Of a DNA stretch of 13,152 nucleotides, positions 6,828 through 13,152 are shown in pieces; position 1 is the first letter of the stretch, and each line of letters begins with the position of its first letter. The stretch spans positions 1-13,152 of the forward strand of contig JANWIS010000005.1 of the NCBI GenBank assembly GCA_025449775.1. The letters run 5' to 3'. Under the pieces are notes generated by a model. That model was given only the letters and a program-made list of their open reading frames with translations. It did no database searches and had not been told where the DNA came from. Position numbers and translations under genes: made by a program. The stretch comes from Ignavibacteriaceae bacterium. Its GTDB lineage: Bacteria; Bacteroidota; Ignavibacteria; Ignavibacteriales; Ignavibacteriaceae.

Positions 6828-9028
6828 TTAGTCCGCTTGAAATAAATCCAGCAAAAGGTTTGCTCACCAAATTTATTTTAGGGTTTGTAACCGTACTTAT
6901 GATTGTATTGATGTTTCCAAAAGGAGAATCAATAGAATTTGAAGTATCAGAAGGAGCAATCTGGCTATACGATGATTTAATTGCACCTTTCAGTTTCCCG
7001 ATAAAAAAAAGTAAGGAAATTTATCGGACTGAAGTTGATGAAGCAAAAAGCAATGTTTTCCCTGTTTTTAAAAATGAATATGATAATCAACAGAAGATTA
7101 TCGATTCTGTAAAAAGTTATGGGGAATATTTAATTCAGATCATCGATAAAAATTTAGAATCTGAATCAACCTCTTTAACAAATCCTTCTATTCTAAGTAA
7201 TGCTTCATATCAGAAGCTAAAAAACCTTCGCATGCAGGAACGCAACCTGATAAAAACACGGAATCCGCAATTAACAGAATTATTTTCTACAGCAGCTACT
7301 GCACTAAATGAAGTTTCAACTAAAGGTGTGCTAAGCATTGATTCTGGTATTCCGATGAGAGATAGCATTGCCGTGAGAACAGGAAATTTTGACAGGATTG
7401 AGCCATTAAATAATTTTTTGTATTTCGATCAGGCAGAAATTGAGCTCAAAAAGAAAATTGAAAGCCTGAAATACTCCAAAGAAATCGAAAAAGTTTTAGC
7501 GGAGTTTTCAGCACACTTCCTTATTCCGAATATTGTTTACAGTGATGTGCTGACAAAAGAAGAAACAATGCAGGCACAGGAAAGTGTTTCGAAGTATACA
7601 GGTATCGTTAATGAAAATGAACGTGTAATTGCAAAGCACGACAGGATAACTAAGGAAACTATTCTAAAAATAGAATCATATAAAGAAGCAAAAGGAGAAT
7701 TGATAAGTAAAACTGACCTGATACTTCAGGAGGCAGGAAAATATTTACATATAGCTTTAATACTTTCCCTTCTTGTTACATATCTATTTCTTTTTCGCAA
7801 AAAAATATTTTATAACAACCGCAAGCTGCTGATTTTTGTAATAATAATTCTTTTTGTTTCGTTTGTTACTTTCCTCATTAACCTGATGAATGTACAGGCA
7901 CCTCTTCAGTTTCTTATTTTCATACCTGCGGCTGCAATGATTCTTACAATTATGTTTGACTCCCGTGTTGGATTTTATTCAACTGTTATATTAACTCTTA
8001 TAACAGGTGCACTGCGTGGAAATGATTATACATTTATGACAATGAATATGATTGCCGGTGGAATTGCAGTCTATTCAGTCCGTGATATTAAAAACCGTTC
8101 ACAGATATTCAGATCATTCCTTTTCATTTTACTCGGATACATGCTTTCAATTTTTGCATTCGGTATGGAACGATTTGCACCATGGGACAGCTTGCTGATC
8201 GAAGCTGCATTTGCCGCATCGAATTCATTAATTAGTCCCGTACTTACTTACGGTCTGTTAATTTTCTTTGAACGCTTATTTAAAGTAACAACCGATCTCA
8301 CATTACTCGAGCTTTCAAACTTCGACAGACCTTTATTGAAAGAGCTTGCAAGAAAAGCTCCAGGAACTTTTAATCATTCAATGACGATGGGAACTATTGC
8401 AGAAGCTGCTGCTGAAAGGATTAGCGCTAATGCATTGCTTGCCAGGATTGGTGCATATTATCACGACATCGGTAAAACAATATCACCGCAAAACTTTGTG
8501 GAGAACCAACTCAACAATCAGAACATTCATGAAAACCTTACACCGGAAGAAAGTGTAAGTCTGATTGTTCAGCATGTAAATGAAGGAATATCTATTGCAA
8601 AAGAAAATAATCTGCCTCAGGAAATAATTGATTTCATACCGATGCATCATGGGAGAATGGTAATGAGTTATTTTTATGATCGTGCGAAGAAAATTTACGG
8701 TGATGAAAAAATAAATATTAATGATTACAGGTATCCCGGTCCAAAACCACGGACAAAAGAAACAGCAATTGTTATGCTTGCAGACGGATGCGAATCAGCA
8801 GTAAGATCGATTGAAGATCCGAACCCGGAGAAAGTTGAAAATGTAATTGAAAATATTTTCCAAAGCAGGATTGACGATAACCAGCTTGATGAAGCTCCGG
8901 TTACATTCAGGGACATTACGCTGATGAAGGAGGAATTTCTGAAATTACTGCTCGGTCAGCATCATAAAAGGATTAAATATCCAAGGCAGGAAGAAGCTGA
9001 AAGAGGCATTGAAGAAGAAAATAAATAA
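6824..9028 (+). CDS. pgpH: 7TM-HD membrane phosphodiesterase, PgpH (YqfF) family
   Basis: A 734-residue membrane protein, close to the roughly 700-720 of characterised PgpH, which hydrolyses cyclic di-AMP to pApA. The order is classical. There is one N-terminal membrane segment (about 13-33), an extracytoplasmic 7TMR-HDED sensor region (about 35-300), seven membrane segments between about 305 and 485, and a cytoplasmic HD domain (about 505-670). Metal ligands of the HD fold are present: H518 (TFNHSM), H547 and D548 (YYHDIGKT), H584 (VQHVNE), H608 and H609 (MHHG) and D654 (ADGCES). The enzyme therefore looks catalytically complete. It overlaps the HAD gene upstream (4 nt) and the recombinase gene downstream (1 nt, TAATG). 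The cyclic-di-AMP substrate is inferred from the family. No diadenylate cyclase gene is in the window, and neither ybeY nor phoH, frequent neighbours elsewhere, is present. Confidence 0.94.
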   Translation: MISPLEINPAKGLLTKFILGFVTVLMIVLMFPKGESIEFEVSEGAIWLYDDLIAPFSFPIKKSKEIYRTEVDEAKSNVFPVFKNEYDNQQKIIDSVKSYGEYLIQIIDKNLESESTSLTNPSILSNASYQKLKNLRMQERNLIKTRNPQLTELFSTAATALNEVSTKGVLSIDSGIPMRDSIAVRTGNFDRIEPLNNFLYFDQAEIELKKKIESLKYSKEIEKVLAEFSAHFLIPNIVYSDVLTKEETMQAQESVSKYTGIVNENERVIAKHDRITKETILKIESYKEAKGELISKTDLILQEAGKYLHIALILSLLVTYLFLFRKKIFYNNRKLLIFVIIILFVSFVTFLINLMNVQAPLQFLIFIPAAAMILTIMFDSRVGFYSTVILTLITGALRGNDYTFMTMNMIAGGIAVYSVRDIKNRSQIFRSFLFILLGYMLSIFAFGMERFAPWDSLLIEAAFAASNSLISPVLTYGLLIFFERLFKVTTDLTLLELSNFDRPLLKELARKAPGTFNHSMTMGTIAEAAAERISANALLARIGAYYHDIGKTISPQNFVENQLNNQNIHENLTPEESVSLIVQHVNEGISIAKENNLPQEIIDFIPMHHGRMVMSYFYDRAKKIYGDEKININDYRYPGPKPRTKETAIVMLADGCESAVRSIEDPNPEKVENVIENIFQSRIDDNQLDEAPVTFRDITLMKEEFLKLLLGQHHKRIKYPRQEEAERGIEEENK

Positions 9029-9918
9029 TGGAAATTTTTATAAGGGAATATTTATCATCACTCCGGCTCGAAAGAAATCTTTCCGATAACACGATTGCTG
9101 CCTATAAAAATGATTTGACTTCTCTCGTTAATTTTTTTACAGATTCAGGAATTAATGATCCGTCAGAAGTAACATCAAAGCTGCTGAATGATTTTTTTGG
9201 ATTACTAAAAAAAATCGGGTTAAGCAGCAGGTCTGCTGCAAGATATTATTCTTCTTTAAAAGGATTTTTTAGTTACCTCTTTTCCAATAACTACATTTCA
9301 CAAAACCCGATGGATAAAATTTCTGCACCGAAAATAAATAAAAGTCTGCCCAATGTTTTAAATATTAATGAAGTTGAAGAAATTCTTTCAGGACCGGATG
9401 TAAATAAAAAACTCGGCTTGAGAGACAAAGCACTTCTCGAAACTTTTTATGCCTGCGGACTTCGCGTTTCTGAATTAACAGGACTTAAAATTTCAGACTT
9501 ATTTCTAAGCGAAGAAATGATAAGAGTTTTTGGCAAAGGATCGAAGGAAAGATTTGTGCCGATTGGTTCTTCTGCAATTAAATGGATTGAAGAATACCAG
9601 AAAAACAGCAGACCATTATTAGAGAAAAAAGCAAAAAGTCAGCACATTTTATTTCTCAACGGCAGAGGAACAAAATTATCACGAATGGGTGTATGGAAAA
9701 TTGTAAACAAGTACGCAGAACTTGCTGGAATAAAAAAAGAAGTTCATCCTCATACATTCAGGCATTCGTTTGCAACGCATCTTCTGGAAGGCGGTGCAGA
9801 CTTACGTGCTGTCCAGGAAATGCTTGGACATGCTGATATCTCGACAACACAAATTTATACTCATATCGACAGAGATTATATTAAACAGGTTCACAGAGAT
9901 TTTCATCCGAGAGGGTGA
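9028..9918 (+). CDS. xerD: Tyrosine recombinase XerD-like
   Basis: A 296-residue tyrosine recombinase, the standard Xer length (E. coli XerD has 298). Residues 1-90 form the SAM-like core-binding domain (YLSSLRLERNLSDNTIAAYKND). The catalytic domain has R146 (CGLRVSELTGL), K170 (FGKGSKER), H242 and R245 (HPHTFRHSFATHLLEGG), H268 (LGHADISTTQ) and nucleophile Y277 (IYTH), all offset by two from E. coli XerD. The ending HRDFHPRG is typical of Xer proteins. With its partner, Xer resolves chromosome dimers at dif near the terminus during division. Its place in a housekeeping operon, with no phage genes or att repeats nearby, argues for the chromosomal Xer rather than a mobile integrase. XerD versus XerC is a judgement call. 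ATG at 9028 overlaps the preceding stop by 1 nt; the next gene is 299 nt away. Confidence 0.92.
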   Translation: MEIFIREYLSSLRLERNLSDNTIAAYKNDLTSLVNFFTDSGINDPSEVTSKLLNDFFGLLKKIGLSSRSAARYYSSLKGFFSYLFSNNYISQNPMDKISAPKINKSLPNVLNINEVEEILSGPDVNKKLGLRDKALLETFYACGLRVSELTGLKISDLFLSEEMIRVFGKGSKERFVPIGSSAIKWIEEYQKNSRPLLEKKAKSQHILFLNGRGTKLSRMGVWKIVNKYAELAGIKKEVHPHTFRHSFATHLLEGGADLRAVQEMLGHADISTTQIYTHIDRDYIKQVHRDFHPRG

Positions 9919-10217
9919 AAGACATTTCTATTCTTTGAATTAATTGATAATCCGCAAACGAACTTTATAAATTGATAACTTGATTCTCATTCATTTTTTG
10001 TTAGATTGAAAACAGCAAAAAGGAAACATTCTGATGAAAAATATTTTGACATTCGAATTACTTTCAGAATTTAAACTTCTATCCTGCCAGACAGGAGATA
10101 ATTTTATAAAAGATACCTTTCAGAAAACCAACATCATTCATAATTCAGCTTTTATCATTTACTTTTTCATTTTGGTGCGAGATGTTTATTGTGAATTAAG
10201 TATTTGAGCCAATTATT
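9919..10217. other. Intergenic region, no confident gene
   Basis: 299 AT-rich bases after the xer gene. It contains two copies of AATTGATAA (9942-9950 and 9970-9978, 28 bases apart), an imperfect dyad around TCCTGCCAGACAGGA near 10081-10095, and one short ORF with an upstream AGGA (see the separate entry). I see no strong terminator for the xer unit and no clear promoter for the secreted-protein gene at 10218. Confidence 0.5.
10034..10207 (+). CDS. Doubtful 57-codon ORF
   Basis: An ATG-started ORF of 57 codons ending in TGA, preceded by AAAAAGGAAA, with AGGA about 9 nt before the ATG. This is a better Shine-Dalgarno match than most genes in this window have. The product would have a hydrophobic patch near residues 39-48 (AFIIYFFILV), so it could be a small membrane peptide. 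It resembles nothing I recognise, and AT-rich intergenic DNA yields such ORFs by chance. It ends 10 nt before the secreted-protein gene. Confidence 0.2.
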   Translation: MKNILTFELLSEFKLLSCQTGDNFIKDTFQKTNIIHNSAFIIYFFILVRDVYCELSI

Positions 10218-10583
10218 ATGAGAAGAACAAATCTAATATTTTTTTGGTGCCTGTTGTGTATACACGCTAAAGCACAGTGGGTTGTTCAACAAGTACCCAC
10301 AACGAATGCACTAAGAGATGTTTACTTCGCTGATACCACTAACGGCTGGGTTACTTGTTCAGATGGAATATTTCATACACATGATGGGGGTTATAATTGG
10401 GAACTACAATACCCTGTTTCTGCAGGACATTTATGTGGATTAAGTGACACTGAATTGTGGGCAACTAAGTCTCGTGATACATTACTACATTCGACCGATG
10501 GAGGGATATCTTGGGATATAGTAACAATAAATAGTTTTACAGATTTTGATAGCACGTATTATTGCAACTGTTTATTTCTATGA
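10218..10583 (+). CDS. 5' fragment of the frameshifted T9SS cargo (signal peptide and two repeats)
   Basis: 121 codons from the ATG at 10218. It carries the signal peptide and two repeat units (TNGWVTCSDGIFHTHDGGYNW and TELWATKS...STDGGISWD). After about residue 113 (DST) the translation becomes unrelated (YYCNCLFL) and stops at 10583. If translated alone, the product would be secreted to the periplasm without any sorting signal. Confidence 0.6.
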   Translation: MRRTNLIFFWCLLCIHAKAQWVVQQVPTTNALRDVYFADTTNGWVTCSDGIFHTHDGGYNWELQYPVSAGHLCGLSDTELWATKSRDTLLHSTDGGISWDIVTINSFTDFDSTYYCNCLFL

Positions 10584-11778
10584 TGTAAATACAGGCTGGA
10601 TACAGGCAATTGGTTGGAAAGAAGGTTCCTATGCGTACCGTTTGCTTAAGACAACTGATAGAGGTGTATTTTGGGATATGCGGACACATCCGTGGCTTTC
10701 TGCTGATGCCTATATACAATTCCTTGACTCAACATATGGTTATAGGACGGGCAGCAATATACCATTTTTTAGAACCACGGATGGTGGTGAAACCTGGGAC
10801 TTAGTTACATGGTATGGTTATATGGTTACATTCAATATGCAATTTCTTACAAAAGAAATTGGGTGGATAAGTGTAGATGGTCCTGTTCTCACTACTTTAA
10901 CCATTAATACTTCTGACGGTGGAGAAAATTGGTCTGACAACTTCATATTCCAATGTTCCGATCTTTCAACATACCTTTGCTTTGTAGACACGCTAAATGG
11001 ATGGGTAGTTCAGTGGACTTGCCTAAATGGTGGAAGGGCTGAGATTTGGAATACGTCTGATGGAGGTTCATCATGGGAATTGCAGTTTACTTTTTCCCCC
11101 CCTTTTTATTTTAAACCCAAACAAATATTTTTTGTTGATTCATTACATGGTTGGGTTATTGGTGAAAACGGTATTATTCTTCACACATCGAATGGGGGTG
11201 TAATTCCAGTTGAACTAATATCTTTTAATGCAAGAGTAATTGAAGATATGGTAATACTTGAGTGGACAACAGCAACTGAGACCAACAACCAAGGATTTGA
11301 AATTTATAAGAAGTCAGAAGTAAAAAGTCAGGGATCAGAATGGGAGAAAATAGGATTCGTTCCAGGATTTGGTACCACAACTGAACCTAGATCTTATTCT
11401 TTTATTGATGAAAATATAACCACGGGAATATATTATTTCCGTTTAAAGCAGATTGACTATAACGGCACGTTTAGCTACAGCGATATTGTTAAAATCGAGT
11501 TCAATCAATTACCAACTAAATTTAATGTATATCAAAATTACCCCAATCCATTCAATCCTGTTACAACAATAAAATATGATATTGTTAAAGCACAGTCTGT
11601 GAAAGTTACGATATACGATATTATTGGAAGGGAAGTTGCTACTTTGGTTAACGAACAACAACAGCCCGGCAGTTATGAAATAAAATGGGATGCATCAAAT
11701 GTTTCAAGCGGTATTTATTTCTACCAGCTTAAAACGAAAGATTATGTTTATACTAAAAAGATGATACTTATGAAATAA
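10546..11778 (+). CDS. 3' fragment of the frameshifted T9SS cargo (repeats, FnIII-like module, sorting domain)
   Basis: An open frame of 410 codons. The TTG at 10546 is probably not a real start: the first few residues (IAR) have no homologous look, and good repeat sequence begins at ATVYFYDVNTGW. It holds five further repeat units (for example FFRTTDGGETWD, NTSDGGENWS and NTSDGGSSWEL), an FnIII-like region at about residues 219-320, and the T9SS type A domain at about 326-410. Alone it would have no signal peptide and could not be exported. It also contains the heptamer tract at 11314-11341. Confidence 0.6.
   Translation: MIARIIATVYFYDVNTGWIQAIGWKEGSYAYRLLKTTDRGVFWDMRTHPWLSADAYIQFLDSTYGYRTGSNIPFFRTTDGGETWDLVTWYGYMVTFNMQFLTKEIGWISVDGPVLTTLTINTSDGGENWSDNFIFQCSDLSTYLCFVDTLNGWVVQWTCLNGGRAEIWNTSDGGSSWELQFTFSPPFYFKPKQIFFVDSLHGWVIGENGIILHTSNGGVIPVELISFNARVIEDMVILEWTTATETNNQGFEIYKKSEVKSQGSEWEKIGFVPGFGTTTEPRSYSFIDENITTGIYYFRLKQIDYNGTFSYSDIVKIEFNQLPTKFNVYQNYPNPFNPVTTIKYDIVKAQSVKVTIYDIIGREVATLVNEQQQPGSYEIKWDASNVSSGIYFYQLKTKDYVYTKKMILMK
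11314..11341 (+). repeat. Degenerate heptanucleotide tandem repeat inside a coding region
   Basis: Four 7-nt units in a row, TCAGAAG, TAAAAAG, TCAGGGA and TCAGAAT, encode SEVKSQGSEW within a loop of the FnIII-like module. Because 7 is not a multiple of 3, the amino-acid pattern repeats only every 7 residues. Loss or gain of a unit would shift the frame. Confidence 0.55.
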
Positions 11779-11796
11779 TCAACATTTTCAAAGAGT

Positions 11797-11830
11797 AAAG
11801 GTCAGGCTAATATTCCGACCTTTTTATTTT
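11797..11830 (+). terminator. Rho-independent terminator after the T9SS gene
   Basis: AAAGGTC (11797-11803) pairs with GACCTTT (11817-11823). With one bulged A the stem extends by two GC pairs (GG/CC) around the loop CTAATATT. The descending arm runs into TTTTTATTTT. It lies 19 nt after the stop codon, an ideal place to end the transcript of the secreted-protein gene. Confidence 0.8.
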
Positions 11831-11931
11831 CAATTCTTTTTTAGCAATTCGAAATAAAAATTCAATTATTCAACTCTCTAAACCACACTTTTATTATCTT
11901 TAAAACATTCAATCAATAAATTGATTTTGAT

Positions 11932-12960
11932 TTGCGAGACAAGTATTTAAAAAAAATAATTTCATTAATTATATTTCTCATACTGGCTTCTGCTTGTGAT
12001 CATCCGGATAAAAATCCTGAACGGTCAAAAACTCATGAGGATAAAGACACAATCTCATCAGAAAGCCAGAACAAATTTCTTTTCTTGACAGAATGGTTTG
12101 GTAAAACTGGTGTTTACTGGTACGATCTCGTAAAGAAAAAATATAAGCCGGTGTGGTGGCATCCGAGAGAAAATGTTGTTATGCTGAATTACAGATCCGG
12201 AAAATATTCCTCGTTCTTCTTTACAGCAAATGAGGTTGGAGTTGAAGATAATTTTCCATTTTTCAGAAGGCTGAAACTTTTCAGGATTGAAAAAGATTTT
12301 TCCGTAACAAAACAGATTGACAATCTTGGAAACGGTTTTCAGTTTACTTCACGGTGGAATGAAGATGATAATCTTGAAGTGATTTACACATCTATAGATT
12401 TAACTATTTCATCTTATGTTAATAAGTTTACGAAAGTGTACGATCAGTATGGTAAGTTGATTGACAGCGATACGGAAACATTCGATATTGAAAAAAGAGG
12501 CTTCCCTGAAATTATTCCGGAAAGAAATTCTGCACTTTCTCCATCAGAAAAATTTGGTATTTCAGTTAAAAGCGATTCCATATTTCTAAGATCAGCTGGT
12601 AAAGATTCATTAACTTTTATAACGGCTACTAAATACAATTTAAATAAAGTACGTTGGAGCGATGATGAAAAATATCTTTTCTTCTCGACGATTGATGTGA
12701 GCAATGAATCAATTAAAACCAAAAACCCAGAAACTTCCGAGCTGTTTATTTACTCGTTAAAAGATGATTCGCTTGTAATAAAGTTCGGAGGTGCAGGAGT
12801 AAAGAACTTTTTTACATCCGGCGATTTGTTAATTTTTGATGATGGCTTTGATAAAAATTCCATTATCAATATATATGATTTGAATCAACAAAAAATTGTG
12901 GATAAAGTGCAACCACAACAAGGATGCGGGCTTGTTTTTATTCCGCGGTTGCAGAAATAA
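11932..12960 (+). CDS. Putative lipoprotein, possibly beta-propeller-like
   Basis: A 342-residue predicted lipoprotein of unknown function. The start is TTG at 11932: an in-frame TAA lies five codons upstream and no ATG occurs in the signal region. The N-terminus has a basic stretch (RDKYLKK), a hydrophobic core (IISLIIFLI) and the lipobox LASAC with the lipidated Cys at position 22. Residue +2 is Asp, followed by a long charged linker (to about residue 46). The rest is strand-rich with aromatic clusters. It contains recurring 'observe and display' segments such as NKFLFLTEW, LSPSEKFGISV, VRWSDDEKYLFFSTID and ELFIYSLKDDSLV, which look like TolB/WD-type propeller blades. No catalytic motif is seen. 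The MsbA-like gene follows 3 nt after the stop, so the two are probably one transcript. Function is not assigned. Confidence 0.75.
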   Translation: MRDKYLKKIISLIIFLILASACDHPDKNPERSKTHEDKDTISSESQNKFLFLTEWFGKTGVYWYDLVKKKYKPVWWHPRENVVMLNYRSGKYSSFFFTANEVGVEDNFPFFRRLKLFRIEKDFSVTKQIDNLGNGFQFTSRWNEDDNLEVIYTSIDLTISSYVNKFTKVYDQYGKLIDSDTETFDIEKRGFPEIIPERNSALSPSEKFGISVKSDSIFLRSAGKDSLTFITATKYNLNKVRWSDDEKYLFFSTIDVSNESIKTKNPETSELFIYSLKDDSLVIKFGGAGVKNFFTSGDLLIFDDGFDKNSIINIYDLNQQKIVDKVQPQQGCGLVFIPRLQK

Positions 12961-12963
12961 TTT

Positions 12964-13152
12964 ATGCAGACTTATTTTAGAATTTTAAAATATGTAAAGC
13001 CGTACTGGAAAAATCTAATTGTGATTTTTATTCTCTCCGTACTTTACGCGGTGCTGAATGGACTTTCAATTTATTTAGTCATTCCGTTGCTTCAAACACT
13101 GTTCCAGGAAGGTCAGGTTGTAAATCAAACAGAATCAACTCAGAATTTAGAT
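12964..13152 (+). CDS. MsbA-like ABC exporter, N-terminal part only
   Basis: The first 63 codons of a gene cut by the window end. The translation (YFRILKYVKPYWKNLIVIFI ... LNGLSIYLVIPLLQTLFQ) matches the start of ABC exporters of the MsbA/lipid-flippase type. A short cytoplasmic elbow helix with 'LKYVKPYWK' comes first, then transmembrane helix 1 at about 18-43 and the start of the first periplasmic loop. The ATP-binding domain lies outside the window, so lipid A versus other substrates cannot be decided. It begins 3 nt after the lipoprotein stop, with no Shine-Dalgarno match. Confidence 0.75.
   Translation, partial: MQTYFRILKYVKPYWKNLIVIFILSVLYAVLNGLSIYLVIPLLQTLFQEGQVVNQTESTQNLD

Larger units (their letters stand above)
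10218..11778 (+). pseudogene. T9SS-sorted secreted propeller-like protein, frameshifted
   Basis: One gene split by a frame change. Removing a single base from the run TATTAT at 10557-10562 joins the two frames as ...DSTY-IATVYFYDVNTGW..., giving a continuous protein of 519 residues. The joined product has an N-terminal signal peptide (RRTNLIFFWCLLCIHAKA, likely cut before Q20). About seven Ycf48/BNR-like repeat units follow, each of the form 'GW...T.DGG..W'. Then come an FnIII-like module (VELISFNARV...EWTTATETNNQGFEIYK) and a type A T9SS C-terminal domain (YQNYPNPFNPVTTIKYDI ... SGIYFYQLKT). By family knowledge this is a cargo exported across the outer membrane and attached or released there. 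The frame break lies between repeats 2 and 3, so both halves plainly belong together. It could be a true mutation, an assembly or sequencing error, or a phase-varying gene. Confidence 0.8.

Noticed and set aside
9028..9918. Xer-like recombinase as the integrase of a mobile element
   Set aside because: It sits in an overlapping housekeeping unit, has Xer length and ending, and no att-like repeats, tRNA or phage genes flank it.
9942..9978. Two AATTGATAA copies 28 bases apart as a CRISPR-like or iteron array
   Set aside because: Only two 9-base AT-rich copies; too short and too few to mean more than chance or, at most, a weak binding site.
10537..10804. Short ORFs on both strands around the frame break (10537-10719 minus, 10610-10804 plus)
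   Set aside because: They overlap clear repeat-protein coding sequence and have no recognisable features.

Overview
The window is a chromosomal segment of an AT-rich bacterium of the Bacteroidota/Chlorobi/Ignavibacteria group, most likely an Ignavibacteria-type organism. The best clue is a secreted protein (10218-11778) with an NYPNPFNP-type type IX secretion (T9SS) C-terminal sorting domain, preceded by the FnIII-like module common in that lineage. A TPR protein of Bacteroidota style and an almost complete lack of strong Shine-Dalgarno sites fit this. The placement is an inference from sequence style, not a database search.

Layout. (1) 1-4860, plus strand: a tight housekeeping run of rsmB (5' end outside the window), a RodZ-like membrane HTH protein, ligA (NAD-dependent DNA ligase), a small protein resembling one lobe of a GT9 glycosyltransferase, and a STAS-domain anti-sigma-factor antagonist. 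(2) 4897-5733, minus strand: a membrane-anchored TPR protein, convergent with run 1. (3) 5734-5972: a divergent intergenic region with small dyads and possible -7 elements. (4) 5973-9918, plus strand: a three-gene unit with 4-nt and 1-nt overlaps, made of a Cof-type HAD phosphatase, a PgpH-type 7TM-HD phosphodiesterase (c-di-AMP hydrolase family) and a XerD-like tyrosine recombinase. (5) 9919-10217: 299 bases with no recognisable gene apart from one doubtful 57-codon ORF. (6) 10218-11778: a secreted beta-propeller-like (Ycf48/BNR repeat) T9SS cargo gene, broken into two frames by an apparent one-base insertion near 10560, followed by a good intrinsic terminator. (7) 11932-13152: a lipoprotein gene with a TTG start, then the first 63 codons of an MsbA-like ABC exporter that runs off the window.

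The genes cover translation (16S rRNA methylation), replication and repair (ligase), cell shape (RodZ-like), second-messenger turnover (PgpH), chromosome dimer resolution (Xer), and envelope or secretion functions. Most are conserved core genes. I see no CRISPR array, tRNA, rRNA, insertion sequence, prophage or defence island, and no clear candidate for a wholly new multi-gene system. The items most worth a second look are the frameshifted T9SS gene with its internal degenerate heptamer repeat, the half-glycosyltransferase orphan after ligA, the overlapping cof-pgpH-xer unit, and the +2-Asp lipoprotein next to the MsbA-like gene.
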